DNA from: Robiginitalea sp. SC105
GTDB taxonomy: Bacteria > Bacteroidota > Bacteroidia > Flavobacteriales > Flavobacteriaceae
DNA length: 64,000 nt
Direction: 5' to 3'
Assembly: GCF_014243345.1 (NCBI RefSeq)
Contig: NZ_JACLZF010000002.1
Coordinates: 248,001 to 312,000 of the forward strand
Shown here: positions 63,525-64,000 of the stretch, one piece after another
How the letters are laid out: each line of letters opens with the position of its first letter
Numbering within the stretch: position 1 is the first letter of the stretch
Made by a program: the position numbers and the translations under genes
Notes under the pieces: model-generated
Told to the model about the DNA's origin: nothing
The model's database searches: none
What the model saw: only the letters and a program-made list of their open reading frames with translations

Positions 63525-63935
63525 ATGATCCAACGTATACAGACCGTGTATTTGCTCCTGGTGGCCCTGGCTGCCGGGGTATTGCCGTTCTGGGTCAATT
63601 TGTGGACGCAGGCCGACGGGACTGCAGTGTATGCCAAGGGAGAATTATGGATCTCCCTGGCCTTTTATGGCTCCGCCCTGTTGGCGGTCGTTTCCATGCT
63701 GCGTTTCAAAAACAGAAAATCACAGTTCGTATTGAATCGTTTCAATATGTTGCTGCATCTTTTTTTACTAGGATTCTTCGTAATCCGGGCCCTAAACATA
63801 TCCGGAGAAACCCAGGTTTCTGAGAAGGGTATTGGGATGCTCATCCCCGTTTTTTCTATCGTTTTATTAGTCCTGGCCAACAGGGCAATCAAGCGGGATG
63901 AGGACCTCGTAAAATCTGTGGACCGGTTGCGGTAG
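63525..63935 (+). CDS. DUF4293-family membrane protein
   Basis: This 136-residue protein starts at ATG 63525 (MIQRIQTVYLLLVALAAG); the longer in-frame reading to 63453 crosses a -7 element at 63491-63498. It has four membrane segments (about 8-24, 42-60, 73-90, 105-120) with the family start IQRIQTVYLLL. The function is unknown; it is widespread in Bacteroidetes, often beside rho. Confidence 0.85.
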   Translation: MIQRIQTVYLLLVALAAGVLPFWVNLWTQADGTAVYAKGELWISLAFYGSALLAVVSMLRFKNRKSQFVLNRFNMLLHLFLLGFFVIRALNISGETQVSEKGIGMLIPVFSIVLLVLANRAIKRDEDLVKSVDRLR

Positions 63936-63966
63936 ACCTTTTATCTTAGTAGTATTAGTGCGATGG

Positions 63967-63988
63967 ACCCCGGCAGCAATGCCGGGGT
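63967..63988 (+). terminator. DUF4293 terminator
   Basis: ACCCCGGC-AGCAAT-GCCGGGGT, 31 bases after the stop codon. Confidence 0.75.
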
Positions 63989-64000
63989 TCTTGCATTCTG

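Overview
The window looks like the chromosome of a GC-rich marine-type member of the Flavobacteriaceae (Bacteroidetes; Robiginitalea-like in composition and gene content, which is an inference). The evidence is a fused SecDF, two type IX secretion (type B C-terminal domain) surface proteins, many short-signal lipoproteins, Rho with a long disordered N-terminal insert, DUF2911/DUF4293/DUF6090/DUF6588-type genes, Bacteroidetes promoters of the TTG-N19/22-TAnnTTTG kind, and a tmRNA whose tag ends NNYALAA.

Region 1 (1-12238) stands out. From about 1500 to 11118 the DNA is AT-rich, all genes lie on the minus strand, and each short gene is followed by a quasi-palindromic intergenic element. These elements have the architecture of integron attC sites: a left core ending in AAC, inner stem arms, and a right core beginning with GTT. 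For most genes the 7-10 bases at the start of the unit are the exact reverse complement of those at its end. That is the signature of gene cassettes that circularise and integrate by site-specific recombination. Ten cassettes are visible: a cupredoxin-like lipoprotein, three NTF2-like exported proteins, a small lipoprotein, a frameshifted amidohydrolase, a lipoprotein peptidyl-arginine/agmatine deiminase, two uncharacterised exported proteins, a DUF6090 protein, and an alpha/beta-hydrolase lacking its nucleophile. The count is eleven genes-worth of boundaries if the distal amidohydrolase pair is included. The array abuts the 3' end of a co-oriented tyrosine recombinase (11114-12238). This enzyme has all catalytic residues but lacks the IntI-specific insertion and carries a distinctive N-terminal domain. 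I regard this as an integron-like cassette system run by a non-IntI recombinase, and as the main discovery candidate here. It sits next to the 3' end of ssrA (tmRNA, 12491-12884).

Region 2 (12491-47992) is ordinary GC-rich core chromosome. It contains ssrA, an AlaDH/saccharopine-dehydrogenase-like oxidoreductase, a wHTH regulator with a membrane partner, a PHP phosphoesterase, kdsA, typA, a ROK glucokinase, an MFS transporter, two unrelated sulfotransferases, ftsE, a TPR/outer-membrane barrel operon, an OmpA-like protein, a YtcJ-type amidohydrolase, DUF2911, asnB, gyrB, DUF6588, mdh, secDF, a two-domain ABC ATPase with a degenerate first half, an alpha/beta-hydrolase, DUF192, lgt and yidD. 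Downstream of yidD lies a 112-bp tandem duplication that carries copies of the yidD tail and a terminator.

Region 3 (48006-64000) holds cysS and folE, two tandem T9SS type B proteins, a FadL-like porin, a Trp/Gly- and Ser/Arg-repeat lipoprotein, proS, two identical tandem tRNA-Glu genes with rpsT, two paralogous membrane proteins with a lipoprotein, rho, and a DUF4293 membrane protein. Most gene ends are marked by clear hairpin terminators, several of them bidirectional between convergent genes.
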